From NCBI RefSeq assembly GCF_041242975.1, contig NZ_CP162488.1, forward strand, positions 1 through 64,000: a stretch of DNA of 64,000 bases, given 5' to 3'. A program made the translations under genes and the position numbers. The notes below the pieces were generated by a model. It was given only the letters and a program-made list of their open reading frames with translations, was not told the origin of the DNA and made no database searches. Shown in pieces: positions 41,251-51,007 of this stretch (positions are counted from its first letter, which is position 1; each line of letters begins with the position of its first letter). This stretch comes from Xanthomonas sp. DAR 35659 (GTDB lineage Bacteria; Pseudomonadota; Gammaproteobacteria; Xanthomonadales; Xanthomonadaceae).

Positions 41251-41264
41251 TTGACTTGGATCAA
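41251..41264 (+). promoter_or_regulatory. FNR/ANR-like box upstream of the alcohol dehydrogenase gene
   Basis: TTGACTTGGATCAA fits TTGAT-N4-ATCAA with one mismatch. It lies about 58 bp before the ATG at 41322 in the 346-bp gap between the divergent lipoprotein and adh genes. The rest of the gap shows no other clear signal. Confidence 0.6.
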
Positions 41265-41321
41265 GGCGGGAGCGGCGCAAGGCGCCTAGTGTGGATCGCA
41301 ATCAATGACATGGAGTGGAAG

Positions 41322-42350
41322 ATGGACAAGACGATGAAAGCCGCGGTGGTGCGTGCGTTCGGCCAGCCGCTGACGATCGAGGAAGTGGCGGTGCCGCGGC
41401 CGCAGGCCGGCGACATCCTGGTCAAGATCGAGGCATGCGGCGTGTGCCACACCGACCTGCACGCGGCCGAGGGCGACTGGCCGGTGAAGCCGAACCCGCC
41501 GTTCATTCCCGGCCACGAGGGCGTGGGCCACGTGGTCGCGGTCGGTGCCGGCGTGGACCACATCAAGGAAGGCGACCGGGTCGGCATTCCGTGGCTGTAC
41601 TCGGCCTGCGGGCATTGCGAACACTGCCTGGGCGGCTGGGAAACGCTGTGCGAGGCGCAGCAGAACTCCGGCTACTCGGTCAACGGCGGCTTCGCCGAGT
41701 ACGCGCTGGCCAACGCGGGTTATGTCGGCCATCTGCCGAAGAACGTCGGCTTCGTCGAGATCGCGCCGATCCTGTGCGCCGGCGTCACCGTGTACAAGGG
41801 CCTGAAGGTCACCGACACCAAGCCCGGCAACTGGGTGGTGATCTCCGGCATCGGCGGGCTCGGGCACATGGCGGTGCAGTACGCCAAGGCGATGGGCCTG
41901 AACGTGGCGGCGGTGGACGTGGACGACGCCAAGCTGGCGCTGGCGCGGCGCCTGGGCGCCACGGTCACGGTCAACGCGTTGACCACCGACCCGGTCGCCT
42001 ACCTGAAGAAGGAGATCGGCGGCGCGCACGGCGCGCTGGTCACCGCGGTATCGCCGAAGGCGTTCGAGCAGGCGATCGGCATGGTCCGCCGCGGCGGCAC
42101 GGTGTCGTTGAACGGATTGCCGCCGGGCCAGTTCCCGCTGGACATCTTCGGCATGGTGCTCAACGGCGTGACCGTGCGCGGTTCCATCGTCGGCACCCGC
42201 CTGGACCTGCAGGAATCGCTGGAGTTCGCCGAGCAGGGCAAGGTCGCCGCGACCGTGGCCACCGCCGCGCTGGAGAACGTCAACGACGTGTTCGACCGGA
42301 TGCGCGCCGGCCAGATCGAAGGCCGCATCGTGCTGGACATGGCGGCGTGA
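41322..42350 (+). CDS. adhP: Zinc-dependent alcohol dehydrogenase (AdhA/AdhP type)
   Basis: A 342-residue zinc alcohol dehydrogenase, likely oxidising ethanol or propanol or reducing the aldehyde in reverse. Catalytic zinc ligands are Cys in [16 protein letters not shown], His in [10 protein letters not shown], and a further Cys; four Cys of the structural zinc lie in [15 protein letters not shown]. The Rossmann motif is [18 protein letters not shown] 41322 ([14 protein letters not shown]) has GGAG 6 bp upstream. Its stop overlaps the DUF779 start (TGATG). The gene symbol is by resemblance to E. coli AdhP. Confidence 0.9.
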   Translation: MDKTMKAAVVRAFGQPLTIEEVAVPRPQAGDILVKIEACGVCHTDLHAAEGDWPVKPNPPFIPGHEGVGHVVAVGAGVDHIKEGDRVGIPWLYSACGHCEHCLGGWETLCEAQQNSGYSVNGGFAEYALANAGYVGHLPKNVGFVEIAPILCAGVTVYKGLKVTDTKPGNWVVISGIGGLGHMAVQYAKAMGLNVAAVDVDDAKLALARRLGATVTVNALTTDPVAYLKKEIGGAHGALVTAVSPKAFEQAIGMVRRGGTVSLNGLPPGQFPLDIFGMVLNGVTVRGSIVGTRLDLQESLEFAEQGKVAATVATAALENVNDVFDRMRAGQIEGRIVLDMAA

Positions 42351-42742
42351 TGGACGCCGCGCCCGCTTCCGGCCTGCCGTTGCAGGTGCTGGCCACGCTG
42401 CCGGCGCTGCAGCTGATCGAACGGTTGCGGGCGCGGCACGGCGCGCTGCTGTTCCACCAGTCCGGCGGCTGTTGCGACGGTTCCTCGCCGATGTGCTACC
42501 CGCAGGACGACTTCATCGTCGGCGACCAGGACGTGCAACTGGGCGAGATCGGCGGCGCGCCGTTCTACATCAGCGCTTCGCAGTTCGCGTACTGGAAGCA
42601 CACCCAGTTGATCATCGACGTGGTGCCCGGCCGCGGCGGCATGTTCTCGCTGGAGAACGGCGAGGGCGTGCGCTTTCTGGTGCGCTCGCGGCTGTTCGAC
42701 GACAGCGAGTATGCCGCGCTGGAGGCGGCGGGGAAGGTGTAG
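42350..42742 (+). CDS. DUF779 domain protein
   Basis: A 130-residue DUF779 protein beginning [20 protein letters not shown] with the conserved segment HGALLFHQSGGCCDGSSPMC and a C-terminal beta-rich part. The Cys/His set may bind metal. Members of this family are typically next to an aldehyde dehydrogenase of the ExaC/AcoD type, where they are thought to assist it, though function is not proven. Here it overlaps the adh stop (TGATG), with the ALDH gene about 3.4 kb upstream, beyond the effector pair. Confidence 0.88.
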   Translation: MDAAPASGLPLQVLATLPALQLIERLRARHGALLFHQSGGCCDGSSPMCYPQDDFIVGDQDVQLGEIGGAPFYISASQFAYWKHTQLIIDVVPGRGGMFSLENGEGVRFLVRSRLFDDSEYAALEAAGKV

Positions 42743-42759
42743 CGGAATAGCGCGCTTCC

Positions 42760-42825
42760 TGTAGGAGCGGCTTCAGCCGCGACAGGCGCTCTGACGGGCC
42801 TGTCGCGGCTGAAGCCGCTCCTACA
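42760..42825. repeat. REPIN-like inverted pair
   Basis: A perfect 28-bp inverted repeat, 42760-42787 with 42798-42825, arms beginning TGTAGGAGCGGCTTCAGCCG, with a 10-bp loop. Same family as at 2817 and 62113-62181. It lies downstream of the DUF779 gene and just before the end of the convergent minus-strand gene. Confidence 0.85.
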
Positions 42826-42840
42826 ACAGCGGCAGTCGCG

Positions 42841-43221
<381 letters not shown>

Positions 43222-43292
43222 TCACGACTGCCTAACGGCGCCGGCGCTACTGCTGCGCATCCGCCCGCCGCCGCTGCCGCCCGGAGCCTCTC

Positions 43293-43682
43293 ATGCGTCC
43301 CCGCGACCGTCTCGACCCGCTGTTGTTCAATGCCCATCTCGATCCGCTGCCGGCGCCGCCGCCGCGCCGCGGCGCCCGCCTGCGTCCGCACGATGCGCCG
43401 GACTATCGTCAGTACAGCCTGGCCGACTACCGGCAGCGTCGCGCGCGCCACGGCACGCCATGGCGCGATCTGTGTCCGGCCTACACGTTCGCGTTGCGTA
43501 CCCATGCCGGCGGCTGGCCGCGCGCGCCGATCGCCGAGACCGACGGCGAACTGGCCGCGCATTGGGAACAGACGCGCGGCGAATCGCAGCTCGACTGGGG
43601 CCAGGCGCGGGCGGTGATCGAGGACGCCTGGCAGGCGCTGGACCACCTGCCGGCGCCGGCGCTGCAGCAGGTGACGCACTGA
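43293..43682 (+). CDS. Orphan protein upstream of ku
   Basis: Not recognised. 129 residues, MRPRDRLDPLLFNAHLDPLP, Arg- and aromatic-rich with a Tyr cluster (DYRQYSLADYRQRR). Its stop overlaps the ku ATG (TGATG), suggesting cotranscription with the end-joining genes. No signal peptide. Confidence 0.6.
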   Translation: MRPRDRLDPLLFNAHLDPLPAPPPRRGARLRPHDAPDYRQYSLADYRQRRARHGTPWRDLCPAYTFALRTHAGGWPRAPIAETDGELAAHWEQTRGESQLDWGQARAVIEDAWQALDHLPAPALQQVTH

Positions 43683-44659
43683 TGGCGCGCCCGATCTGGA
43701 CCGGCACGCTGTCCTTCGGCCTGCTCAACGTGCCGGTGGCGCTGATGTCGGGCGAGCGCCGCATCGACCTGCACTTCCGCATGCTCGATGCGCGCGACAA
43801 GCGCCCGATCCGCTTCGAGCGGGTCAACGCCGACACCGGCGAAGAGGTGCCGTGGAAGGACATCGTCAAGGCCTACGAGTACAGCAAGGGCAACTACGTG
43901 GTGGTCGAGCAGAAGGACATCGCCTCGGCCGCGCCGGAGAGCCACGAGACGGTGGAGGTGGAAGCCTTCGTCGACGCCGGCGACATCGACCTGCGCTACT
44001 TCGAGAAGCCCTACGTGCTGGTGCCGGGCAAGAAGGCGGAGAAGGGCTACGTGCTGTTGCGCGAGACCCTGCGCGCGACCGGCAAGGTGGGCATCGCGCG
44101 GGTGGTGATCCGCACCCGCGAATACCTGGCGGCGGTGATGCCGCAGGAGGACGCGCTGGTGCTGATCCTGCTGCGCTATCCGCAGGAACTGGTCGACCTG
44201 GACGACTACGCGCTGCCCAGCGGCAAGGCCGCCGACTACCGGATCAGCGCCAAGGAAACCGCGATGGCCGCGCAACTGATCGACTCGATGTCCGGCACGT
44301 GGGATCCGTCCTCCTACCACGACGAATTCCGCGAACGCCTGCATGCAGTGATCCAGAAGCGGATCGAGGCGCAGGAGGGCACCGCGCAGGTGGACGACGA
44401 GGCCGAGGCGCCGCAGCGCGAGGACGCCACGACCAACGTGGTGGACTTCATGTCGCTGCTGCAGAAGAGCCTGGACGCCAAGCGCCGCACCCCGGCCAAG
44501 CGCGGCGACGACGCGCTGCCGGTGCGCAAGACCGCGAAGAAGCCGGCCAGGAAGGCCGCCAGCAAGACCGCGGCGAAGAAGGCGGCAAAGGCCGGCAGCA
44601 AGGCCAAGCCGACCAAGGCCGCCGCACGCAAGGCGCCGGCGCGGCGCAAGGCGGGGTAG
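43682..44659 (+). CDS. ku: Non-homologous end joining protein Ku
   Basis: Bacterial Ku binds double-strand ends and recruits LigD. The 325-residue protein has the family N-terminus MARPIWTGTLSFGLLNVPVA, the GKKAEKGYVLLRETL core, and an extended Lys/Ala-rich basic C-terminus (about 275-325) as in other proteobacterial Kus that bind DNA. ATG overlaps the previous stop. A LigD-type polymerase gene follows after 6 bp. Confidence 0.95.
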   Translation: MARPIWTGTLSFGLLNVPVALMSGERRIDLHFRMLDARDKRPIRFERVNADTGEEVPWKDIVKAYEYSKGNYVVVEQKDIASAAPESHETVEVEAFVDAGDIDLRYFEKPYVLVPGKKAEKGYVLLRETLRATGKVGIARVVIRTREYLAAVMPQEDALVLILLRYPQELVDLDDYALPSGKAADYRISAKETAMAAQLIDSMSGTWDPSSYHDEFRERLHAVIQKRIEAQEGTAQVDDEAEAPQREDATTNVVDFMSLLQKSLDAKRRTPAKRGDDALPVRKTAKKPARKAASKTAAKKAAKAGSKAKPTKAAARKAPARRKAG

Positions 44660-44665
44660 GGCGCC

Positions 44666-45895
44666 ATGCCTGCACGCCGGACCCTCGGCGCTGGTCGCGC
44701 GGCGCCGACCAAGCCGGCCAGGCGCGGCAAGGCGACCAAGCTCGGTGCGACCGGGAAGGCCGGCAAGACCGCCGCCGCCAGCGGCGCCGGCAAGACCGGC
44801 ACGGCAGTCAATGGCGCTACGCCGACCCGGGTCGCCAAGCCCGCCAAGCCCGCATCCGCCCCCCGCGCCGCTGCCGGGCCAGCGCCGCGCAAACGCGCGG
44901 CCAGTGCGCCCAGCGCCACCAAGGCGAAGACCGGCGGCGCCGCTCGCGGTCGCCCTGCGACCGCAGGCGCCACCGCGGCGCGCCGTCGCACGAGGGCACC
45001 CACGTCCTCGCCCGGCGCCGCCGACAGCGCGGCCGACGCCATCGTCATCACCCATCCCGAGCGCGTGGTCTATCCGGCCGTCGGCATCAGCAAGGGCGAG
45101 GTGGCCGCCTACTACCGCGCGGTCGCGCCGTGGTTGCTGCCGGAAGTCGCCAATCGCCCGCTGTCGTTGCTGCGCTGTCCGGACGGCAGTGCGGGCGAGT
45201 GCTTCTTCCAGAAACACGGCAACCGCGCGCTCGGCGACCACGTGCAGGCGATCGCGCTGCGCCAGAAGAGCGGCACCGAGGACTATCTGTACATCGCCGA
45301 TCTCGCCGGCCTGCTCGAACTGGTGCAGATGAACACGCTGGAGCTGCATCCCTGGGGCGCCACCGTCGCCGATCCGGAACATCCGGACCGGCTGGTGTTC
45401 GACCTGGACCCGGGCGAGGGCGTGAGCTGGACGCGGACCAAGGCCGCCGCGCGCGACATCCGCGCGCGCCTGCGCCAGGCCGGGTTGGAGAGCTTCGTGC
45501 GCCTGTCCGGCGGCAAGGGCCTGCACGTGGTGGTGCCGATCATGGCCGGCAGCGCCGACTGGGAGCAGGCGCGCGACTTCTGCGAGGCGTTCGCGCAGGC
45601 GCTGGCCACGCAGGCGCCGGACCGCTACGTGGCCACGATGCGCAAGGCCAAGCGTGGCGGGGTGATCTTCGTCGACTGGCTGCGCAACGGCCGCGGCAAC
45701 ACCAGCGTGTGCTCGTGGTCGCTGCGCGCACGCGCGCAGGCCACGGTGGCGGTGCCGCTGCGCTGGGAAGACCTGGCGCGGATCGCCTCGCCGCAGGCGT
45801 TCCCGCTGGACAAGGCGCTGCAGCGCGCCGCGCGCCTGCGCGAGCATCCCTGGAAGGACATGGAGACGCTGCGCCAGCGGTTGCCCGGCACCTGA
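44666..45895 (+). CDS. LigD-type polymerase/primase, without ligase domain
   Basis: The polymerase (POL) domain of bacterial LigD adds nucleotides at broken ends. In this 409-residue protein it occupies about 125-405: ITHPERVVYPAVGISKGEVA, FQKHGNR, the catalytic VFDLDPG (about 245-251), SGGKGLHVVVPI and FVDWLRNGRGNTSVC. The first 120 residues are a basic, Lys/Ala-rich disordered tail (no PE or ligase domain). Full LigD in xanthomonads is usually 800+ residues (PE-ligase-POL). No ligase gene lies elsewhere in this window, so the ligase may be encoded elsewhere, or deleted. Confidence 0.9.
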   Translation: MPARRTLGAGRAAPTKPARRGKATKLGATGKAGKTAAASGAGKTGTAVNGATPTRVAKPAKPASAPRAAAGPAPRKRAASAPSATKAKTGGAARGRPATAGATAARRRTRAPTSSPGAADSAADAIVITHPERVVYPAVGISKGEVAAYYRAVAPWLLPEVANRPLSLLRCPDGSAGECFFQKHGNRALGDHVQAIALRQKSGTEDYLYIADLAGLLELVQMNTLELHPWGATVADPEHPDRLVFDLDPGEGVSWTRTKAAARDIRARLRQAGLESFVRLSGGKGLHVVVPIMAGSADWEQARDFCEAFAQALATQAPDRYVATMRKAKRGGVIFVDWLRNGRGNTSVCSWSLRARAQATVAVPLRWEDLARIASPQAFPLDKALQRAARLREHPWKDMETLRQRLPGT

Positions 45896-46317
45896 GCCTC
45901 CCGTTGTCGCGGCCCAGTGCGTGCTTCACCGGCGCCGTCGCCTGCGCTGGACGCACGGGTTTCCCGCGCTGCGGCTGGCACTGTGAGCCCGCGCCACGTC
46001 GCGCGCGTCGTCCACCTGCCGTGCGCTTGCGCGTCACAGATCGCGCCGCGGCCGAATGCATCGGCATGGCACGCCGCACCTACGTCCGGCGCTGGTCATC
46101 CCATCCGGCAATGCACATGCGATGGCGCCGCTCGCGCCGCAGTGAATCCAGTGCGGGGGCGGGGCGCAACCACCTGATCGCCCAGCCTGCGCGCTGCCGC
46201 CGTGTGGCGCCGATCGCCCTGCGCCATCGCGGTCGCCGCGTCCGCGCGCCATGCCGGCCGGCGCGCACCGCCATGCTAGGCTCCGCACTTCCTAGGAACC
46301 GACGAAAGGATTCGATC
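45896..46317. other. 422-bp gap without identified features
   Basis: No gene, REP copy or terminator was found between the polymerase and the next gene. The promoter of the gene at 46318 is expected here. Confidence 0.4.
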
Positions 46318-47121
46318 ATGCGGATGCGCCTGTACGTTTTCATGTGCGCCTGGCTGTGCGCGCTGCCGGCCTTCGCCGGCGATCGCCTGGACGCGGTGCT
46401 GGCAACGGTGCAGGGCAGCACCACCGACGCCGGCCAGGTGCGCGCCGCGGTCGCCGCCGCGCCGGCGTTGCGTGCGCAACTGCAGCAGCTGGCCGAGGCC
46501 GGGCAACTGCAGCGCATCCGCGTCGTCGCCGAGCAACCGGTGGTCCGGGACCATCCGTTCGCGGCGGCGGCGCTCGACCAGGACCTGGTGCTGACCAGCG
46601 GCCTGCTGCAGCAACTGCGCGATGCGCCGCGCCCGCACCTGTTGCGCAGCGGCGACGTGGCCGCGGACAACCTGGTGTTCGTGCTCGCGCATCTGGCCGC
46701 GCACCTGGCGGTGGCCGAACGCCACGCCCAGTTCGAGCGCGCGCTGGCCGACAAGATCGCCGCCGGCATGCGCGAGGCGCAGGCCAAGGGCACCGACTTC
46801 GACGGCACGTCGTTGGCGCAGGAGTCGCTGAACCACAACATCACGATCGAGGCCAACGCCTATATCGCCGGCTGGAACGCGGTGGTCGATGCCGCTCAGC
46901 ACCAGGCCTCGCCCGACGCGCCGCTGCCCGAAGCCAAGCGCGCCATGCTGCTGGGTCCGCTGATCCTGAGCCTGCGCTACGGCAAGGTGCTGGAGCGGGC
47001 GATGGACGGCCCCGAGGACACGCGCGTGGTGATGGGCGCCGACGGGATCCAGCCCGACGCGCGCAACCTGCTCGCCGTGGCCAAGGCATTGCTGGCCGGG
47101 GGCATGCTCGAGATCCAGTGA
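46318..47121 (+). CDS. Exported protein of unknown function
   Basis: Not recognised. 267 residues with a signal peptide (MRMRLYVFMCAWLCALPAFAGD) and an Ala-rich, probably helical mature part. The segment FVLAHLAAHLAVAERHAQFERA contains HLAAH and is followed further on by NHNITIEANAYIAGWN. This resembles the layout of a zincin site (HExxH...E), but the Glu of HExxH is absent, so it may be an inactive relative. AAAGGA precedes the ATG by 7 bp. Confidence 0.65.
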   Translation: MRMRLYVFMCAWLCALPAFAGDRLDAVLATVQGSTTDAGQVRAAVAAAPALRAQLQQLAEAGQLQRIRVVAEQPVVRDHPFAAAALDQDLVLTSGLLQQLRDAPRPHLLRSGDVAADNLVFVLAHLAAHLAVAERHAQFERALADKIAAGMREAQAKGTDFDGTSLAQESLNHNITIEANAYIAGWNAVVDAAQHQASPDAPLPEAKRAMLLGPLILSLRYGKVLERAMDGPEDTRVVMGADGIQPDARNLLAVAKALLAGGMLEIQ

Positions 47122-47171
47122 CCGCGGGGCGCCGGCAGCGTGCCTGCCGCGCGTGGCCGCCGCCGTGGCGC

Positions 47172-48908
47172 TCAGCCGTGCCGGTGCGCGTGCGCGTCGC
47201 CGCAGTCCTGCCAGTGCTTGCCCTTCGGCGTCTGGCCGATGCCGGGGTTGAAGCTGTTGCTCGGGTCCAACGCGCGGTAGAACGCGGCCAGCGCCGGCTT
47301 GGCCCGGTACAGGTGGCCGACGTTGTGTTCGGCCGGGTACTCGGCGCCGCGCCGGTCGAGCAGCGCCCACATCGCGTGCTCGATCGCCAGCGGGTCGTGG
47401 CCCTTGCGCACCAGGTAGTCCTGGTGGAACACGTGGCAGAAGAAGTGCCCGTAGTAGAGCTTGCCGAGCAGCGCGGCCTCCAGTGCCGGCGGCAAGGTCT
47501 CCTGCCACTGGCGATCGTTGCGGCGCAGCGCCACGTCGAGCGCGACGATGTCCTCGACCGTGTCGCGGTGCACCTGCCGATAGCGCACCGCCGCGCCGGC
47601 CACGGCGAACCGATGCAGGAACGCCTTGCGCCCCTCCTCGGCGTCGCAGCGGAAATAGCCGCCATCGCGGCCGGCGAAATGGGCGGCGAGGAACGCCTCG
47701 GTCGCCGTCGCGTCCTGCGCGGATACGCGCAGCAGCAGATGGTGTTCGTAGCGGTCGCGCCAGGCGCGCATGCGCGGCGGCAGGTGCTCGGGCAGCCGGT
47801 CGGTCAGCGCCTGCAGCAGGCGGTCGGCCAGCCCGGGCAGGCGCAGCGCTTCGCACCAGCCGTCCAACCGGCTCTTCAGCGCGAACGCGCGCGGCACCGC
47901 GCCGGTGCCGAAGCGGTCGATCAGCAGGAAGGTGTCCTTGCCGTAGCGCGCGCCGATGTCGAAGGCGTCGCGGTGCAGGTATTCGCCGCTGATGGGCGGC
48001 TGCGCGAAGGCGGTGAGCAGGCCGCGACGCAGCGCGGTCAGGTCCTCGCCGGCGTTGCTGCCGATGTAGAACACCGTGCTGTCCTCGCGCGGGAAGGTGT
48101 CCAGCCGCACCGCGAACACGCACAGCCGCCCGGCCGAGCCGGAGGCCTCGTAGTGCCGCGCCGGATCGGCGTTGAAGCGCGCCGGCGTGGCCGCGTCCAC
48201 GTCGCGCACGTGCGCGGCGTAGTGCGGATCGGAAGCCGCCAGCGCGGGATCGTCGCGGATGTCCGCCGGCGCGTAGTCGCCGGCCTGCAGCCGGGTCAGG
48301 ATCTGCTCGGGGGTGTCGCCCAGCGCGATGCCCAGGTGGTTCACCAGGCGCAGCTGCCCGTCGGCGCCGAGCTGGGCGAACAACGCCAACTGCGTGTAGG
48401 CGGGGCCGCGCCGCACCAGCGCGCCGCCGGAGTTGTTGCAGACCCCGCCCAGCACCGAGGCGCCGATGCACGAGGAGCCGATCACCGAATGCGGCTCGCG
48501 CTGCAGCGGCTGCAGGCGCCGTTCCAGCGCGTCCAGCGTGGCGCCGGGCAGGCACACCACCTGGCGCCCTTCGTGCAGCAACTGCACGCCGCGCAGGCGC
48601 AGCGTGCTGATCAGCACGATCTGCCGGTCGTAGCCGTCGCCGTCGGGGGTGGAGCCGCCGGTGAGTCCGGTGTTGGCCGCCTGCACCAGGACGATGCGGT
48701 CCGCGGCGACCACCGCCTGCAGCACCCGCCACAGCTCCAGCAACGTGCCCGGCCGCACCACAGCCAGGACCGGCCCCGCGCCGAAGCGATAGCCACTGCG
48801 GAAGCGCCGCGTGGCGCGGGCGCCGACCAGCACATGGCGGCGGCCGACCACGCTGCGCAACTGGCGCAGCAGCTCGGCGGCGGCGATCGGCGCGTGCGTG
48901 GCGTCCAC
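47172..48908 (-). CDS. dld: Quinone-dependent D-lactate dehydrogenase
   Basis: Oxidises D-lactate to pyruvate at the inner membrane, using FAD and passing electrons to quinone. The 578-residue protein has an FAD PCMH domain (VLVGARATRRFRSGYRFG, SVIGSSCIGASVLGGVCNNSGG) and the C-terminal membrane-associating D-LDH domain ending LDPSNSFNPGIGQTPKGKHW. A GTG at 48908 just 5 bp after the lldD stop fits the family N-terminus (DATHAPIAAAELLRQLRSVV); no ATG is available nearby. Last gene of the lactate operon. Confidence 0.93.
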   Translation of the reverse strand: MDATHAPIAAAELLRQLRSVVGRRHVLVGARATRRFRSGYRFGAGPVLAVVRPGTLLELWRVLQAVVAADRIVLVQAANTGLTGGSTPDGDGYDRQIVLISTLRLRGVQLLHEGRQVVCLPGATLDALERRLQPLQREPHSVIGSSCIGASVLGGVCNNSGGALVRRGPAYTQLALFAQLGADGQLRLVNHLGIALGDTPEQILTRLQAGDYAPADIRDDPALAASDPHYAAHVRDVDAATPARFNADPARHYEASGSAGRLCVFAVRLDTFPREDSTVFYIGSNAGEDLTALRRGLLTAFAQPPISGEYLHRDAFDIGARYGKDTFLLIDRFGTGAVPRAFALKSRLDGWCEALRLPGLADRLLQALTDRLPEHLPPRMRAWRDRYEHHLLLRVSAQDATATEAFLAAHFAGRDGGYFRCDAEEGRKAFLHRFAVAGAAVRYRQVHRDTVEDIVALDVALRRNDRQWQETLPPALEAALLGKLYYGHFFCHVFHQDYLVRKGHDPLAIEHAMWALLDRRGAEYPAEHNVGHLYRAKPALAAFYRALDPSNSFNPGIGQTPKGKHWQDCGDAHAHRHG

Positions 48909-48913
48909 CGCGG

Positions 48914-50074
48914 CTACGGCGAGATGGCGGCGTCGCGGGTGACCCGCGCCAGCGAATCGCGCGAGATCGCGGCCAGCGACGTGGCCCCGGTCAGCGTCAT
49001 CGCCACTCGCATCTCGTTCTCGATCAGGGTCAGCAGGTGCTCCACCCCGGCCTGGCCGCGGGCGGCCAGCGCATAGACGAAGGCGCGGCCCAGCAGCACC
49101 GCGTCGGCGCCCAGCGCGAGCATGCGCACCACGTCCAGCCCGTTGCGGATGCCCGAGTCGGCCAGGATCTTCAGCTCGCCCTTGACCGCATCGGCGATCG
49201 CCGGCAGCGCGCGCGCGCTGGACAGCACGCCATCGAGCTGGCGCCCGCCATGGTTGGAGACCACGATGCCATCGGCGCCGAAGCGCACCGCGTCGCGTGC
49301 GTCGTCTGGGTCGAGGATGCCCTTGATCAGCATCGGCCCGGTCCAGAACTCGCGGATCCACTCCAGATCCTTCCACGAGATCGACGGATCGAAGTTCCCG
49401 GCGAGCCAGCCGATGTAGTCGGCCAGCCCGGTCGGATGGCCGCGGTAGGCGGAGACGTTGCCCAGGTCGTGGGGCCTGCCGCGCAGGCCCACGTCCCAGG
49501 CCCAGCGCGGATGGGCGACGGCCTGCAGCATGCGCCGCAGCGGCGCGTTCGGCCCGCTCATGCCCGAGTGCGCGTCGCGGTAGCGCGCGCCGGGCGTGGG
49601 CATGTCCACCGTGAACACCAGCGTGGTCACGCCGGCGGCCTTGGCCCGCTCCAGCGCGTTGCGCATGAAGCCGCGGTCCTTGAGCACGTACAGCTGGAAC
49701 CACAGCGGACGCGCGATCGCCGGCGCCACTTCCTCGATCGGGCACACAGACACCGTCGACAGGGTGAACGGCACGCCGCGTGCGGCGGCGGCACGCGCGG
49801 CCTGCACCTCGCCGCGGCGCGCGTACATGCCGGTCAATCCCACCGGCGCCAGCGCCAGCGGCAAGGCCAGGCGCTCGCCGAACAGTTCGCTCTCCAGGCT
49901 CAACTCGGCCACGTTGCGCAGGATCCGCTGGCGCAGCGCGATGTCGGCCAGGTCGGCGACGTTGCGCCGCAAGGTGTGTTCGGCGTAGGCGCCGCCGTCG
50001 ATGTAGTGGAACAGGAACGGCGGTAGCCGCCGTTGGGCGGCGGCGCGGTAGTCGGAGGCGGCGGAGATGATCAT
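48914..50074 (-). CDS. lldD: L-lactate dehydrogenase (FMN, quinone)
   Basis: LldD oxidises L-lactate to pyruvate with FMN. The 386-residue TIM-barrel protein begins [20 protein letters not shown] and has the active-site His in [12 protein letters not shown], plus [15 protein letters not shown] and [17 protein letters not shown] 50074 is 10 bp after the lldR stop. The operon order is lldR-lldD-dld; the permease lldP is not in the window. Confidence 0.95.
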   Translation of the reverse strand: MIISAASDYRAAAQRRLPPFLFHYIDGGAYAEHTLRRNVADLADIALRQRILRNVAELSLESELFGERLALPLALAPVGLTGMYARRGEVQAARAAAARGVPFTLSTVSVCPIEEVAPAIARPLWFQLYVLKDRGFMRNALERAKAAGVTTLVFTVDMPTPGARYRDAHSGMSGPNAPLRRMLQAVAHPRWAWDVGLRGRPHDLGNVSAYRGHPTGLADYIGWLAGNFDPSISWKDLEWIREFWTGPMLIKGILDPDDARDAVRFGADGIVVSNHGGRQLDGVLSSARALPAIADAVKGELKILADSGIRNGLDVVRMLALGADAVLLGRAFVYALAARGQAGVEHLLTLIENEMRVAMTLTGATSLAAISRDSLARVTRDAAISP

Positions 50075-50084
50075 GGGAGGCGCG

Positions 50085-50915
50085 TCAGCGGGGGGAGGGA
50101 AGGCGCGAGGCGCGGGCGCGGCGCGCCTCGTCCTCGTCCAGCGTGCGCAGCGCGGTGTGCACGAAGGCCAGATGCGCGTGCGCGGCGTCGCGCGCGCGTT
50201 CCGGCTCGCCGGCCAGGATCGCGTCGTGCAGCGCGCGGTGCTGCGCCAGCAGCGGCACGAAGGTACGCGGCGACTGGAACAGCAGGTGCCGGCTCTGCGA
50301 GATATTGGTCTGCAGCAGGTCGAACAGCCCGCGCATCATCTGCAGCAGCACGCGGTTGTGCGCGGCCTCGGCGATGGCCAGGTGGAAGTCGGCATCGGCG
50401 CGCGCCTCGGCCGCCGCGTCGCTGCGCGCATGCGCCTGCAGCATCGCCTCGAACGCCGCGGCGATGCGCGCGCGGTCGGCGTCGGTGGCGCGCAGCGCCG
50501 CGTGCCAGGCGGTGGCGCCTTCCAGCGCATGGCGGGTTTCCAGCACGTCGAAGCGGTACGCCGGGTCGCTCTGCAGCAACGGCAGGAACGGTTGCAGCGG
50601 CGCCACCACCTGGTCCTCCGGGGTGGGCGGCCGCTGCACGTAGGTGCCGCCGCCGACGCGGGCGCGCAGCAGGCCCTGGCTGGCGAGCTGGGCGATGGCT
50701 TCGCGCAGCGCGGTGCGCGAGACGCCCAGTTCCAGCGCCAGCGCGCGCTCGGCGGGCAGGCGCGTATCGGGTTGCAGCCCGCGCTCGGCGATCAGCGCGC
50801 GCAACTGCGCGGCGACGCGATCGCTCAGGCGGCCGCCGCCGGCCTCCGGCGCCACGGTCGGCGGAGCGCCGCGCGCCCCGGAGGCCGCCATCGCAGGCGC
50901 GGATAATTTGGTCAT
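50085..50915 (-). CDS. lldR: FadR/GntR-family regulator of lactate utilisation
   Basis: A 276-residue GntR regulator: N-terminal winged helix (about 30-95, [46 protein letters not shown]) and an all-helical FCD effector domain ([28 protein letters not shown]) with the His/Asp metal-binding pattern. LldR proteins repress or activate the lactate genes in response to lactate. It leads the operon and two identical-type operators lie at its start and 80 bp upstream. Confidence 0.9.
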   Translation of the reverse strand: MTKLSAPAMAASGARGAPPTVAPEAGGGRLSDRVAAQLRALIAERGLQPDTRLPAERALALELGVSRTALREAIAQLASQGLLRARVGGGTYVQRPPTPEDQVVAPLQPFLPLLQSDPAYRFDVLETRHALEGATAWHAALRATDADRARIAAAFEAMLQAHARSDAAAEARADADFHLAIAEAAHNRVLLQMMRGLFDLLQTNISQSRHLLFQSPRTFVPLLAQHRALHDAILAGEPERARDAAHAHLAFVHTALRTLDEDEARRARASRLPSPR

Positions 50916-50920
50916 ACCAA
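50908..50920. promoter_or_regulatory. LldR operator 1 (overlaps the lldR start codon)
   Basis: TTGGTCATACCAA fits the TNGT-N3-ACNA pattern of FadR-type regulators. It covers the lldR ATG (50913-50915), so bound protein would block its own expression. Confidence 0.65.
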
Positions 50921-50994
50921 TTGCCACGGAGGGTGGGAGAGAGCGGCCATTAAATTCCCAGAACCGCCCGGGTGTCAACGGAGATCTGCCTATA

Positions 50995-51007
50995 TTGGTA
51001 TTACCAA
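50995..51007. promoter_or_regulatory. LldR operator 2
   Basis: TTGGTATTACCAA has the same TTGGT-N3-ACCAA palindrome as operator 1, centred 87 bp away. It directly precedes the stop of the DUF2214 gene. The two sites could be bridged by one dimer pair with DNA looping. Confidence 0.65.
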
